Positions 41,081 to 49,521 of a stretch of 64,000 bases of DNA are shown here, piece after piece. The position numbers were made by a program, and so were the translations under genes. A model generated the notes under the pieces. That model was not told the origin of the DNA, made no database searches, and saw only the letters and a list, made by a program, of their open reading frames with translations. Where the stretch lies: positions 62,001 to 126,000 of the forward strand of contig NZ_JAAIYO010000002.1 in NCBI RefSeq assembly GCF_014930455.1. Direction: 5' to 3'. This DNA comes from Corallococcus soli (lineage in GTDB: Bacteria; Myxococcota; Myxococcia; Myxococcales; Myxococcaceae). Numbering within the stretch: position 1 is the stretch's first letter; every line of letters starts with the position of its first letter.

Positions 41081-41707
41081 ATGGCGGGGCCGTGGACGGG
41101 AATGCTGGAGGGCGCGCTCGCGTGGGCCCGGGCGCTGCCGGAGCAGCTCTCCTCGGAGGTCGCGGTGGACGTGGCCGGCCGGCGGGTGCGGCTGTCGCAC
41201 GCGCGCGTGGAGGCGCTGTCGCGCCAGGTGCTCCAGGGCGTGAAGGGGCTGGAGCTGCGCTCCTGGGCGTCGGGCCTCGCCGTGTACGACCTGCGGCTGT
41301 CCGTGCGGGGCTGGAAGCTGCGGGTGGAGACCACCCCGGAGCGCGTGGAGCTGGCCCAGGGGCGCTACACGCTGTGGCTGGCCACGCCGGGCCGGGTGGA
41401 GCTGGAGGAGTCCCCCGGCGCGTCGTCGCTGCTGATGGGGGCGCTGCGCACGGGCGCCGGCAGGGCCGCGCTCAAGGCCCTGGCCCAGAAGCTGCTACCG
41501 CCGGAGCTGCGCTGGGACGGGCAGGTGCTCCGGGTGGAGGGCCGCCTGCCGGAGGACGGCGCGCTGGCGGCCCGGCTCTTCGAGGCGTCTTCCCTGCACC
41601 TGTCCTCGGTGCACGCCCCGGAGGGCCTGTGGCTGTCCGCCGAGGCGTGGCCGGGGCTGCTGGACCTGCTCCAGGCGGCCCTGGGCGCCCGCGCGGACGC
41701 TTCCTAG
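41081..41707 (+). CDS. protein of unknown function
   Basis: 208 residues from the ATG at 41081, chosen because GGGAGG precedes it by nine bases; another ATG lies at 41051. The chain alternates amphipathic beta-like stretches (V-A-V-D-V-A-G-R-R-V-R-L, L-A-V-Y-D-L-R-L-S-V-R-G) with helical ones (L-M-G-A-L-R-T-G-A-G-R-A-A-L). No signal peptide or membrane segment is present. The beta pattern is loosely like lipid-binding DUF2993 proteins but I cannot claim that. It shares a CTAG stop tetranucleotide with the convergent gene. Confidence 0.65.
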   Translation: MAGPWTGMLEGALAWARALPEQLSSEVAVDVAGRRVRLSHARVEALSRQVLQGVKGLELRSWASGLAVYDLRLSVRGWKLRVETTPERVELAQGRYTLWLATPGRVELEESPGASSLLMGALRTGAGRAALKALAQKLLPPELRWDGQVLRVEGRLPEDGALAARLFEASSLHLSSVHAPEGLWLSAEAWPGLLDLLQAALGARADAS

Positions 41708-42093
41708 CGGCCTTCGCCGTCCCACACGTTGGCGCGCCCCTCCAGGGGGCCGCGCTGCGGGCGGACGATGCAGAAGCGCTGTCCGGTGGGCGCCTCCATG
41801 ACCCACCAGCGCTTCACGTAGGCGACGCGCCTGGCGCCCAGCGCCTCCAGGCGCTCCAGCTCCGCGTCCAGGTCATCCGATTCGATGTCCAGGTGGATGC
41901 GGCTTTCGTGCTCCACCTGCTGGAGGAGGAGGGAGGGCTCGTCGGCCGTCGCCTCCAGCTCGCGGTAGTTGGGCGAGTCCGGATCCACCGGCTTCAGCTT
42001 CCGCCCCAGCGCCGCGCTCCAGAAGCGTGCGGACGCGTCGAAGTCGTCCCCCTTGCAGTCGATGACGAAGGTGCTGAGTCGGCTGTGATGCAT
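41704..42093 (-). CDS. VOC-family glyoxalase-like protein
   Basis: 129 residues from the ATG at 42093, with AGGAGAAG upstream. A single glyoxalase-like unit is seen: F-V-I-D-C-K near 11, F-W-S-A-A-L-G-R near 26, R-I-H-L-D-I-E-S near 67 (metal His) and L-G-A-R-R-V near 89, with a closing E-A-P-T-G-Q-R-F-C-I-V. This is the small Glyoxalase_6 kind. The catalytic role is unclear because only one clear metal His is visible. Substrate unknown. Confidence 0.8.
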   Translation of the reverse strand: MHHSRLSTFVIDCKGDDFDASARFWSAALGRKLKPVDPDSPNYRELEATADEPSLLLQQVEHESRIHLDIESDDLDAELERLEALGARRVAYVKRWWVMEAPTGQRFCIVRPQRGPLEGRANVWDGEGR

Positions 42094-42193
42094 GGCTTCT
42101 CCTGGAGTCCGCGCAGGGGTGCGCCTTGGGGGTGGGGGAGCCCGGAATACACCGAAAAGCGGGGTGTGGGGCGGCAAATTGAAGCGGGGGTGT

Positions 42194-43507
42194 CTAGGCG
42201 CAGGCCTCGCAGAGGCAATTCATGAGGGGGATGACACTGCGGGGCTCGTGGGGTTTGAGGGCCCAGAGCTCCGGCTGGCACAGCCTGCCGTCACAGACGT
42301 ACCCGGCGGGGCCCCGGCACTTGCCACACGCCAGGGACTTGAGGGCGGGGCGGTCGCAGATGGCGCACCGGCGGGCGCCCTGCGTCCCCTGGAGGCTGGA
42401 CAGCTGGGGCTTCTTCGACTCCGCCACCTCCTGTTCAAAGGCCTCCATGCCTTCGCGGACGGCGGTGACGAGGTCGTACATCCGGAGGGCTCCGCCGAAG
42501 ATGGCGGTGTCGTGGAGGATGACGGGGTTGAAGCCCTCCTGGAGCAGCAGGTAGTTCAGGAGCAGCATGGTGTTCAGGCGCCCGTTGGCGTCCGCGTAGA
42601 AGTGCCCCACGTGCAGGGCCCGGATGGCCCGCACGATGGCGCGCAGCTTCAGCTCCACCCGGGCCTTCTTCAAGGACTGCTGCTGCGCCTGGTCGCGCTC
42701 GCGGTAGTAGCGCTCGAAGAGGCCGTTGACCTTGCCCTTGACCTCGGACTGTTCGTAGGCGGTGCCCCAGAGCAGCTGGTTGCTCAGGGTGCTGGTGAGC
42801 AGGGACGTGGCCCAGTCCCGCTCCACCCAGTGGTCCAGCACGTCCTTGGGGGCGTGCAGGTTGGCCATCAGGGTCTTGTAGGTCCCGATGTCCCCGTCGT
42901 CGTTCATCTCCTTGAGGCTCTCCCAGGAGATGTCGTGTCCCGTCACCGCGATGGGGAAGTTCGTGTAGTGGCTGAGCTCGTGGGGCACCGGGATGAAGCG
43001 CCGGGTGGTGCGCTCGGAGATCTTGTCATTGAGCTTGAACACGCACTTCGTCACCGCCGCGTGCATGGCGTGGTAGCGCTTGAAGTCCACCTTGTCCGCC
43101 GGTGACGGGCGCGCGCTCAGCCACGCGTCGAACGCCTTCATCATGGCGTTGTAGAAGCCCGGGGACTGCTCCAGGTCGAAGATCATCTCCCCGTGCCTGT
43201 TGCCGCTGCCGTGGTAGCGCCCTTCGATGAAGAGCTTCCACCACCGGTCGCGCGGCAGCTGGGTGACGGGGGAGCCCCCCAGGGCCGGAGCGTGCGGCGT
43301 CAGCTTGTCCAGGACGCTGCGGACCTTGCTCGCCGCGATGGCGACGTCGAAGGTCGGCCGGGTCGCCAGCCCCTTCTCCAGGAAGAAGGTGGAGATGATC
43401 TTCAGGTCGCTGACGGCGCGCTTGGCGTGGAGCGTGTCGATCCACTGGATGAAGGCGGGGGTGTCCCCGGTGTCATGCGTCCCTCCGTCGGAGTCGTAGA
43501 CCTCCAT
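42194..43507 (-). CDS. Fic-fold protein with Cys-rich C-terminal tail
   Basis: 437 residues from the ATG at 43507, with AGGAGG upstream. A Fic core motif is visible at 302-310: H-F-Y-A-D-A-N-G-R, matching H-x-F/Y-x-D/E-A/G-N-G-R. The last Arg of the classic motif (position 313) is Asn-Thr here. Helices L-K-L-R-A-I-V-R-A-I-R-A-L-H-V and L-N-T-M-L-L-L-N-Y-L-L-L flank it. The last 57 residues hold nine Cys in C-A-I-C, C-G-K-C, C-D-G-R-L-C and C-L-C-E-A-C spacing, a likely zinc module. Fic enzymes transfer AMP or other groups to target proteins. It could be a toxin or regulator; I see no antitoxin Fic inhibitor helix motif nearby. Confidence 0.72.
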   Translation of the reverse strand: MEVYDSDGGTHDTGDTPAFIQWIDTLHAKRAVSDLKIISTFFLEKGLATRPTFDVAIAASKVRSVLDKLTPHAPALGGSPVTQLPRDRWWKLFIEGRYHGSGNRHGEMIFDLEQSPGFYNAMMKAFDAWLSARPSPADKVDFKRYHAMHAAVTKCVFKLNDKISERTTRRFIPVPHELSHYTNFPIAVTGHDISWESLKEMNDDGDIGTYKTLMANLHAPKDVLDHWVERDWATSLLTSTLSNQLLWGTAYEQSEVKGKVNGLFERYYRERDQAQQQSLKKARVELKLRAIVRAIRALHVGHFYADANGRLNTMLLLNYLLLQEGFNPVILHDTAIFGGALRMYDLVTAVREGMEAFEQEVAESKKPQLSSLQGTQGARRCAICDRPALKSLACGKCRGPAGYVCDGRLCQPELWALKPHEPRSVIPLMNCLCEACA

Positions 43508-43617
43508 GCGTGGCCTCCTGGCGCGACTGCGGCGTCGGGGGGTTCTAGCAAACCGGCCGCGGGCGCCCAACGACCTGGGGGGCCGCGAACCGCGGCCCAC
43601 CGCCCTGGGCCACCCGG

Positions 43618-43646
43618 TTGCCGTGCCCCTGCGACGCCCGTAGCTT
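43618..43646 (+). promoter_or_regulatory. candidate sigma-70-type promoter
   Basis: TTGCCG (43618-43623) and TAGCTT (43641-43646) are separated by 17 bases. A similar TAGCTT lies before the alcohol dehydrogenase gene (53208-53213). It is placed about 46 bases before the ATG of the short gene at 43693, which also has a good ribosome binding site. Confidence 0.4.
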
Positions 43647-43692
43647 GGCGTCCGGCGGTGCGGTCCGCACCGCGTCCTCCACAGGAGCGGCC

Positions 43693-43932
43693 ATGCCCAG
43701 GCGAGTCACCGTTCAGGTCATCGATGCCCACGATGATCCGGTGCCGGGCCTGCGGGTCCGCCTGGCGCAGACGGGGCAGCTCCTCCCGGACGTGGTCGCT
43801 CCGGAGACTTCGCACCGGGCGCTCCTGGAGGCGCACGGCGGAAGCCGACCGGGGCATGTGGAGGCCCCGGCTGGCTTGCCTTGCCCCTACCGACCGCTCA
43901 TCCCCGGGCCCGGCTTCCAGACCTTCACGTAG
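43693..43932 (+). CDS. short protein of unknown function, possibly a truncated gene
   Basis: 79 residues from an ATG preceded by AGGAGCGG. The first 35 residues (R-R-V-T-V-Q-V-I-D-A-H-D-D-P-V-P-G-L-R-V-R-L) look like the start of a carboxypeptidase-regulatory or Ig-like beta domain. The rest loses this pattern and overlaps the 3' end of the minus-strand glycosidase gene by 46 bases. It may be a truncated remnant whose downstream part was lost when the glycosidase gene came in. A promoter-like element lies at 43618. Confidence 0.42.
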   Translation: MPRRVTVQVIDAHDDPVPGLRVRLAQTGQLLPDVVAPETSHRALLEAHGGSRPGHVEAPAGLPCPYRPLIPGPGFQTFT

Positions 43933-45605
43933 TCGATGGAGGCGGTCCAGGCCGTGGCGTTCGTGGCGTTCGCATCGCCGTACCAGAACGCCGAGGCCGA
44001 ACCGGTGACGGCCCAGTTCGAGGCGACGAAGTTCGACATGCCCACCAGCATCCGCTTGTAGTCCGGGTTGTTGGAGAACGCGGCGGGCAGCGGGATTTCG
44101 GTGATGACATTCGTGGAGGGATTGCCAATCCACATGCGGATGTCATTGCCCACGCGCCGCGCGGTGTAGACCCACTGCTTGCCTCCCGTGCGGTCCACCG
44201 CCGGCCGGACCGACGACTGCTTGTTGTCCGGATCCCAGTGCCAGGTCGTCATGACGTCGCTGCCGTCGTTGAAGGGCAGCTCCACGAGGTCCAGCTCCGG
44301 CGGCCACGGCGTCCCGCCCCAGCTCTCCGCCACGGGCCACATCAGGAAGTACATGCCCGTGCCCATGCCGGGAGGCAGGTCCCCCTTGAACGACACCTGG
44401 TAGTCCGCGTACCCGGGATGCGCGGGCTTGTTGGCGTTGGCGTCCCACCACGTGCCCTGGTCCAGGTAGCAGCCGTCCCAGACGCCCGAGCCGTCATTGC
44501 GCTTGCGCGCGCGCATCTCCAGGTAGCCATTGACCGGCACGCAGTGGCTCCGCGTGTTCATGTACATGACGGTGTGGTACAGCGGCACGTTGGTCTGCTG
44601 CTGCTTCCACTTGTTCCCGTCGAGCGAGTTGAAGTCGTCCTGCATGTCGAGCACCCAGCCGGACGGCGGGGTGGGGATGCCGCCCGTGCCCGGGACGGTG
44701 CTCGAGCGCAGGGTCCAGCCAATGGTGGCGGACGCGCCGCCCGTGGCCTCGTAGTACTCGACCTTCACGCGGTGCACGCCGGCCGTGAGGGTGACGTCAC
44801 CCGTCAACGTCGTCGCGCCGTGGTCGCTCCAGTGGTCGACGACGAGGTCGCCGTCGACGTAGATGCGGCTGCCGTCGTCGGACGTCGTGGAGAACCGGTA
44901 GGTGCCCGTGCTGGCGAAGTTCCAGTCGCCCTCCCAGCGGACGCTGAAGTTGTCGACGCCCACGCCCGTGCCGGGGCTGCCCGTGCCCCAGTTGAACTGG
45001 ATGGCGGCGTCCCGGCGCTGGAACGCCTGCAGCGTCAGGTTCTTGTCGCTGAAGTACGTGCCGCGGAAGGCCCCTGTCGGGATGCCCAGGCCACTACCGG
45101 CGGCGTCGCCACGCAGGTCGAGCTCCTGCACCCACGAGCCCCCCGTGTGGGTGCGGTAGCGGACGTAGACGAAGCGCGCGTTGGTGTCCGGGATGTCGCA
45201 GCCTTGCCACGTGAGGCTGCCGCCATCGAGCGTGCACTCATGCCAGCCCGTCTGGGACCAGTTGGCGTCGAACAGCTGCACGGCGAAGCCATGCGCCTGG
45301 ACGCCGTAGCTGCGCACCTCCTGGACCTGCTTCAGCGCCCCCAGGTCGTAGCCGACGTAGGCGAGATCGCCCGCACCCCATGCGCCGGAGGCGTCGTCGT
45401 CGTCGTTGACCTGCCAGTCGTAGTTGAAGCCTCCCGAGTCGATCAGCTCCGCCGCCAACGAGGCGGTGAGCGCGCCCTTCGCGACGCCGACCCGCGGCAC
45501 TTCGGTCCCGGTTTCGCGGACCTCACACGCCAGCGTGAGGAGGGTGGGAATGACAAGACACGTTCGGGCGAACGCGCGGCAACGGGCACGAGCGAGGTGG
45601 AACAT
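43887..45605 (-). CDS. secreted GH16 glycosidase lipoprotein with PA14 domain
   Basis: 572 residues from the ATG at 45605, which has GGAGACAG just upstream; in-frame ATGs also lie at 45617 and 45629. The signal peptide ends with a lipobox (L-T-L-A-C). Next is a discoidin-like beta region (about 45-175, with W-x-x-N-D-D-D-D and V-R-Y-R-T-H-T), then a PA14 domain (about 180-310, R-F-S-T-T-S-D-D-G-S-R-I-Y-V-D). The GH16 domain follows, with catalytic E-L-D-L-V-E in P-P-E-L-D-L-V-E-L-P-F. GH16 enzymes cleave beta-1,3/1,4 glucans or galactans. Lipoprotein sorting implies surface or periplasmic attack on polysaccharide; prey or plant glucan is plausible. Confidence 0.87.
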   Translation of the reverse strand: MFHLARARCRAFARTCLVIPTLLTLACEVRETGTEVPRVGVAKGALTASLAAELIDSGGFNYDWQVNDDDDASGAWGAGDLAYVGYDLGALKQVQEVRSYGVQAHGFAVQLFDANWSQTGWHECTLDGGSLTWQGCDIPDTNARFVYVRYRTHTGGSWVQELDLRGDAAGSGLGIPTGAFRGTYFSDKNLTLQAFQRRDAAIQFNWGTGSPGTGVGVDNFSVRWEGDWNFASTGTYRFSTTSDDGSRIYVDGDLVVDHWSDHGATTLTGDVTLTAGVHRVKVEYYEATGGASATIGWTLRSSTVPGTGGIPTPPSGWVLDMQDDFNSLDGNKWKQQQTNVPLYHTVMYMNTRSHCVPVNGYLEMRARKRNDGSGVWDGCYLDQGTWWDANANKPAHPGYADYQVSFKGDLPPGMGTGMYFLMWPVAESWGGTPWPPELDLVELPFNDGSDVMTTWHWDPDNKQSSVRPAVDRTGGKQWVYTARRVGNDIRMWIGNPSTNVITEIPLPAAFSNNPDYKRMLVGMSNFVASNWAVTGSASAFWYGDANATNATAWTASIDYVKVWKPGPGMSGR

Positions 45606-45897
45606 CGCTGTCTCCATGGGGTGAAACATCGGGGGCCTGGAGGCTCGCCCGAACTCTCCAAGCTTAAAAGTATTTCTGCTATTGCGCGTTTCAGGTTCAA
45701 CAGGGACGCGATGCCCTCCGTGCCCGCTCCGACACGGGCTCGTGCGCGGAGAGCCGCGGGTGCTGGCGGGCCTGCTCGAACACCTGCGACAGGGATTGTT
45801 GGGGAGACCTGGGCGACGACCGCGAAGTCTCCGGTTCGCGCGGCATGGCCATCAAGGAGCGCTGGCGCACGCAGGGCGGGCGCCGCTCCTGGTGTGC
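45606..45897. other. intergenic region upstream of the GH16 gene
   Basis: 292 bases between the GH16 start and the DUF3703 stop, both minus strand. A conspicuous A+T-rich patch lies at about 45660-45700. On the minus strand TTGAAC (45695-45700) is 17 bases from AGAAAT (45672-45677), a weak promoter candidate for the glycosidase. Nothing else is recognised. Confidence 0.4.
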
Positions 45898-46248
45898 TCA
45901 CCCCTGGCGCAGGAGGCGTTGGAGGTCGTCGGGGATGGGCATCGGGGTGAAGATGCCCACGTCCGCGCCGCCCGTGTTGCCCCGGGGCGCGCGCCCCAGG
46001 AGCGAACCCGGGCCCGCGAGCAGGAGCCGGGGCACCTGTCCCAGCAGCTCGCGCCAGTCCCGGGCCCGCCCGGCGAAGGAGAACATCGCTCCGTGGACCC
46101 GCAGGTGGGGCAGGGCATGGGCCTGACTGAGGATGTGGGCCCGCTCCAGGTGGTCCCAGGCGGCGTCCGGCGCTCCTCGCGCCTCGGCTTCACGGGCGTG
46201 GAGCAGCTCCTGCTCGAACGCTCCACGGAGGTGGGGACTCATGGCCAT
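45898..46248 (-). CDS. DUF3703-family protein
   Basis: 116 residues from the ATG at 46248, with AGGAG upstream. The pattern F-E-Q-E-L-L-H-A-R-E-A-E-A-R-G near 11, W-D-H-L-E-R-A-H-I-L-S-Q near 34, H-L-R-V-H-G-A-M near 52, and G-N-T-G-G-A-D-V-G-I near 95 is characteristic of DUF3703. The family has several conserved His residues, often sits near metal or drug genes, and has no known function. The longer frame upstream is arginine-rich and not coding-like. Confidence 0.85.
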   Translation of the reverse strand: MAMSPHLRGAFEQELLHAREAEARGAPDAAWDHLERAHILSQAHALPHLRVHGAMFSFAGRARDWRELLGQVPRLLLAGPGSLLGRAPRGNTGGADVGIFTPMPIPDDLQRLLRQG

Positions 46249-46366
46249 GCGCGTGGCTCCTGGACCGGCGGGGGCCCGTGGCGGTTGCGACGGAAGGGAC
46301 GTCCGCGCCCGCCGGAATCTACACCGGGGCTTCCGGACGGGAGCCGGGAACAGGCCCTTCGCGAGG

Positions 46367-47170
46367 CTACGGCTTGCGCGGCGTGCCCGCGTCCTTCGAC
46401 AGGGAGCGGACGAACACGGAGTCAATGCCGTGGATGCGCAGCTGCATCAGGTCCTCCGCGGTGGCGTTCGTGTAGCCCAGGCCGCGCATCTCCCGGATGA
46501 AGTCCGGCGTCACGCCGTGGATGCTCATGGACAGCAGCGAATCCAGGGCCAGCCCCTTGATGCCCACGGCGGCCAGGGCCTGGATGCGCTCGGGCGTCAC
46601 GCCGTGGATGCGGCACTGGATGAGCTCCTCCAGCGACAGCTTGGGGTAGCCCGCGGCGGCGAGCGCCCGCACGTACTCCGGGGTGACGTTGAAGATGCCG
46701 ACCTGGAGCAGGTCCTCCACCGTGCCCACGCGATGGCCCGCGGCGGCCAGCGCCTTGACGCGCGCGGGCCCCACGCCGACCACGGCCAGCGTGAGCTGCT
46801 CGTGGGCCTCCGGGGCGGGGATGCCCAGGTCCGCCAGGGCCTTCACGTAGGCGGCGTCGGGGGTGAAGCGCCAGGTGCCCGTGCCCTGCTGGGCCGTGAA
46901 GCGGCCCTCGAAGGCGAAGGTGCCTGCTTCGCGCACCAGCTTGAACGGGGCGCTGCTTGCTTCCTTCGTGGACAGCCCCTGGAAGGCGGTGAGCGGGGTG
47001 GAGAACCCGTGCTGGGACTCCGGACGGTCCTTCGGGTGCAGGGACAGGTGCAGCTCCTGCTCCCGCACCGTGCCCACCCAGGCGCCGGAATCCCAGGCAC
47101 CTGCGGCGAGGACGGGGAGGGCGAAGAGCACCACGAACACGGTGAGCCACGGCGACAGGCGCGACGTCAT
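46367..47170 (-). CDS. secreted protein with helical repeats shared with the BlaR1 tail
   Basis: 267 residues, AAAGGAG upstream. A signal peptide covers 1-23 (V-F-V-V-L-F-A-L-P-V-L-A-A-G-A). A short beta region (W-V-G-T-V-R-E-Q-E-L-H-L-S-L near 31) is followed by about five tandem units of 27-29 residues over 103-260, with the consensus D-L-L-x-x-x-I-x-G-V-T-P-x-x-I-x-x-L-x-x-x-G. Examples are F-N-V-T-P-E-Y-V-R-A-L (160-170), I-H-G-V-T-P-E-R-I-Q-A-L and I-H-G-V-T-P-D-F-I-R-E-M. The same repeat forms the end of the BlaR1-like protein encoded just upstream, so the two proteins may interact or form a shared sensor. Confidence 0.78.
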   Translation of the reverse strand: MTSRLSPWLTVFVVLFALPVLAAGAWDSGAWVGTVREQELHLSLHPKDRPESQHGFSTPLTAFQGLSTKEASSAPFKLVREAGTFAFEGRFTAQQGTGTWRFTPDAAYVKALADLGIPAPEAHEQLTLAVVGVGPARVKALAAAGHRVGTVEDLLQVGIFNVTPEYVRALAAAGYPKLSLEELIQCRIHGVTPERIQALAAVGIKGLALDSLLSMSIHGVTPDFIREMRGLGYTNATAEDLMQLRIHGIDSVFVRSLSKDAGTPRKP

Positions 47171-47262
47171 GACGGCGACTCCTTTCGGGCAAGGCGCGGC
47201 CCGCCAACGCGCTCCGGATGGGAGCGCGCGGGTGGGCCGCGCGGTGAAGAGGGGAGAAGGGG

Positions 47263-49107
47263 TTACTTCCGGGGCTGCTGCATGCGGCGGATGAAGTCCG
47301 CGTCGACGCCGCCCGTGCGCAGGCGGCGCAGCTCGTCCACGGTGGCGGGCTTCAGGCCCGCCGCTTCCAGCTCACGGACGTACTGGGAGGTGACGCCCAG
47401 GGCGCGCAGCTCCACGGCGGTGTCCAGGTCCAGGCCGCCGAAGCCAGCGGACTTCAGGTCGTTCAGCCAGGCCGCGTCGATGCCCAGCGCCTTCGCCGCG
47501 AGCAGCTGCTCGGGGTCCGTCTTCGCGAAGCCCAGGCCCGCCATCTGCTCCAGCCACTCCGGCGTGACGCCCAGGTGCTTCATGCCCACCAGCAGCTCGG
47601 ACGGGAGGGGCTTGCCGAAGCGGGCCGCCATGTCCTTCGCGTACTCCGGCGTGATGCCCGCGTGGCCGAACTGGACCAGCGTCTGCACCGTGGGCGCGTA
47701 GCCCATGGCCTTGACCTGGGCGACGACGTCCGGGGTGACGCCGGCGATCTTCAGCGAGACGAGCTGATCCACCGTGAGGGGGCCTTCGCCCACGCGGGTG
47801 GTGGCGTCATCCACCTCCGGGGCATCCTTCCTTCCGGCACCCGGCGCTTTCGGGGCGGAGGGGAGCGCGGGCGGAGCCGCCGCGACGAGGACCGGGTGGG
47901 GCAGCGCCGGGGGAGCGCCCAGGGCCGGCAGTGGCGCCACGACCGGGGCGGGGATGGGCGGAACGACCGGAGCGGCGCCAGTGAACGGGAGCGGTGCGCT
48001 CATCGGGGTGGGGATGGCTGGCGCGGCCTTCACATCCGACACCTTCACCGGCTGCACGGCGAGCGCGGTGAGGGGCACCGCCACCGCGAGGCTGCTGGCC
48101 AGGGTGACGATGGAGACGCCCGCCGCCAGCCGAGAGGAGCACCGCGACGCGGGCGCCACCACCAGCCGCCGCACGCGGTCCTTCAACGAACCGCCCAGCG
48201 CGGACAGCGCGGGACCGCCCGCGTCCATGCCCTGCAAGCGCAGCGCTTCCAGCGCGGTGAGCGCCCGGGCGTAGGGCAGGGCGCCGGAGCCGTGCCGCAC
48301 GGCGAGGTCGTCACAGCAGTTCTCCCGCTCCACGCGGATGACCCGGGACGTCCACCACACGGCCGGATGGTAGAAGAGCAGCGTCTCCACCAGCGTCTGC
48401 GCCACGTTCACCACGAAGTCGTGCCGGCGGATGTGGGCCAGCTCATGGGCCAGCACCAGCTCCAGCTCCCGCACGGAGAGCCCCGTGAGCGTGGCGGCGG
48501 GCACCAGCACCACGGGCTTCAACCAGCCCAGCGTGGACGGCACCTCCAGCTTCGCCGACACCAGCAGGCGCACCGGCCGCGAGAGCTTCAGCCGCCGGGC
48601 CATGGCCTCCATTCGCTCCTGCCATTCACGCGAAGCCTGCACCGCTTCGTCCACCTGCCGCCGCAGCGCCAGCCAGCCCTTGAACAGCCGCAGCGATGAG
48701 GCCGCCACCCCCATCCCCCACACCAGCACCAGCCAGGGCAGGCGCTCGTCCACGCTCCGCACGGCCTGTTCCAGCGGCGGCAGGGACGCGGCCCCGGACG
48801 TGGCACCCACCGGCGCGGCCTGCGTGCGCGGGAGCGTCCTCGTGGCCATGAACGGGGACGCGAAGGCGGTGCGCTCCAGGGTCAGCGTCCTCGCCGCGCG
48901 CGCCTCCAGGGTGCGGACGGCGTGCCGCCACGCGGTGGCCACCGGCAGTACGAGCAGGATGCCCAGCGCGCCACACGCCAGCGCGTAGCGCAGGTTCGCG
49001 GACCGCACCCACCGCAGCGCCAGCGCCAGCGCCACCGCGACGAGCGTGCCCTGCCACAGCAGGTGCAGCAGCGCCCAGCCCACCGACTCCAGGATGAGAC
49101 CGTTCAT
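47263..49107 (-). CDS. BlaR1-type M56 peptidase sensor with C-terminal repeats
   Basis: 614 residues, overlapping the BlaI-like gene by ATGA. Membrane segments lie near 13-60 and 125-145. The zinc-peptidase motif is H-E-L-A-H-I-R-R-H-D (221-230) with the third ligand Glu in R-E-N-C-C-D-D (Glu 262), and another hydrophobic segment near 331-350. A Pro/Ala-rich stretch (354-430) replaces the beta-lactam sensor domain. The C-terminus (about 444-614) is six repeats of about 28 residues of the G-V-T-P-x-x-V/L type, likely on the periplasmic side. Signal-induced cleavage by BlaR1-type proteins inactivates the BlaI repressor; here the signal should be whatever the repeats bind, not a penicillin. Confidence 0.86.
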   Translation of the reverse strand: MNGLILESVGWALLHLLWQGTLVAVALALALRWVRSANLRYALACGALGILLVLPVATAWRHAVRTLEARAARTLTLERTAFASPFMATRTLPRTQAAPVGATSGAASLPPLEQAVRSVDERLPWLVLVWGMGVAASSLRLFKGWLALRRQVDEAVQASREWQERMEAMARRLKLSRPVRLLVSAKLEVPSTLGWLKPVVLVPAATLTGLSVRELELVLAHELAHIRRHDFVVNVAQTLVETLLFYHPAVWWTSRVIRVERENCCDDLAVRHGSGALPYARALTALEALRLQGMDAGGPALSALGGSLKDRVRRLVVAPASRCSSRLAAGVSIVTLASSLAVAVPLTALAVQPVKVSDVKAAPAIPTPMSAPLPFTGAAPVVPPIPAPVVAPLPALGAPPALPHPVLVAAAPPALPSAPKAPGAGRKDAPEVDDATTRVGEGPLTVDQLVSLKIAGVTPDVVAQVKAMGYAPTVQTLVQFGHAGITPEYAKDMAARFGKPLPSELLVGMKHLGVTPEWLEQMAGLGFAKTDPEQLLAAKALGIDAAWLNDLKSAGFGGLDLDTAVELRALGVTSQYVRELEAAGLKPATVDELRRLRTGGVDADFIRRMQQPRK

Positions 49108-49490
49108 GACTCCGCCTCCTTCTCCAGCGAGTCCAGCAACTGGCGCAGCTCCGCCAGCTCCTCCGGGGACGTCTTCTTGGTGGACAGGGCCTGCAACGCG
49201 AGCCGCGCCGGGGACCCATCGAACACGCGGTCCACCAGGTCGGTGACCAACTGCCGCTGGGTGTTCTCCCGGGGAACGCGGGCGCTGTAGACGTGCGCGC
49301 GCTGCGCCTCGTCACGCATGACGAGCCCCTTCTCCGTCATGATCTGCATCGTCTTCAGCACCGTGGTGTAGCCGCTCCCATCCTGGAGCGTCTCGTGCAC
49401 CTCGCGCACCGTGCTGGCGCCCCGGTCCCACAGCACCCGCAGGATGGCCAGCTCCGCATCCGTGGGGCGTGGCAGCTTGGTTCGGCTCAT
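49104..49490 (-). CDS. BlaI/MecI-family transcriptional repressor
   Basis: 128 residues. The winged-helix of the BlaI/MecI/CopY family is clear: P-T-D-A-E-L-A-I-L-R-V-L-W near 9, T-V-R-E-V-H-E-T-L near 27, G-Y-T-T-V-L-K-T-M-Q-I-M near 40, K-G-L-V near 54, and a helical dimerisation tail with E-L-A-E-L-R-Q-L-L. It should bind the two palindromes upstream as a dimer and be inactivated by the M56 peptidase encoded next. Promoter and operators overlap, so it represses its own operon. Confidence 0.92.
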   Translation of the reverse strand: MSRTKLPRPTDAELAILRVLWDRGASTVREVHETLQDGSGYTTVLKTMQIMTEKGLVMRDEAQRAHVYSARVPRENTQRQLVTDLVDRVFDGSPARLALQALSTKKTSPEELAELRQLLDSLEKEAES

Positions 49491-49521
49491 GGCTCCCTCA
49501 CTCCTCCATCGATACCGGGTA

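Noticed and set aside
41051-41090. Direct repeat ATGGCGGGGC at 41051 and 41081
   Set aside because: Ten bases in a G-rich context is likely chance; it only creates an alternative start for one gene.
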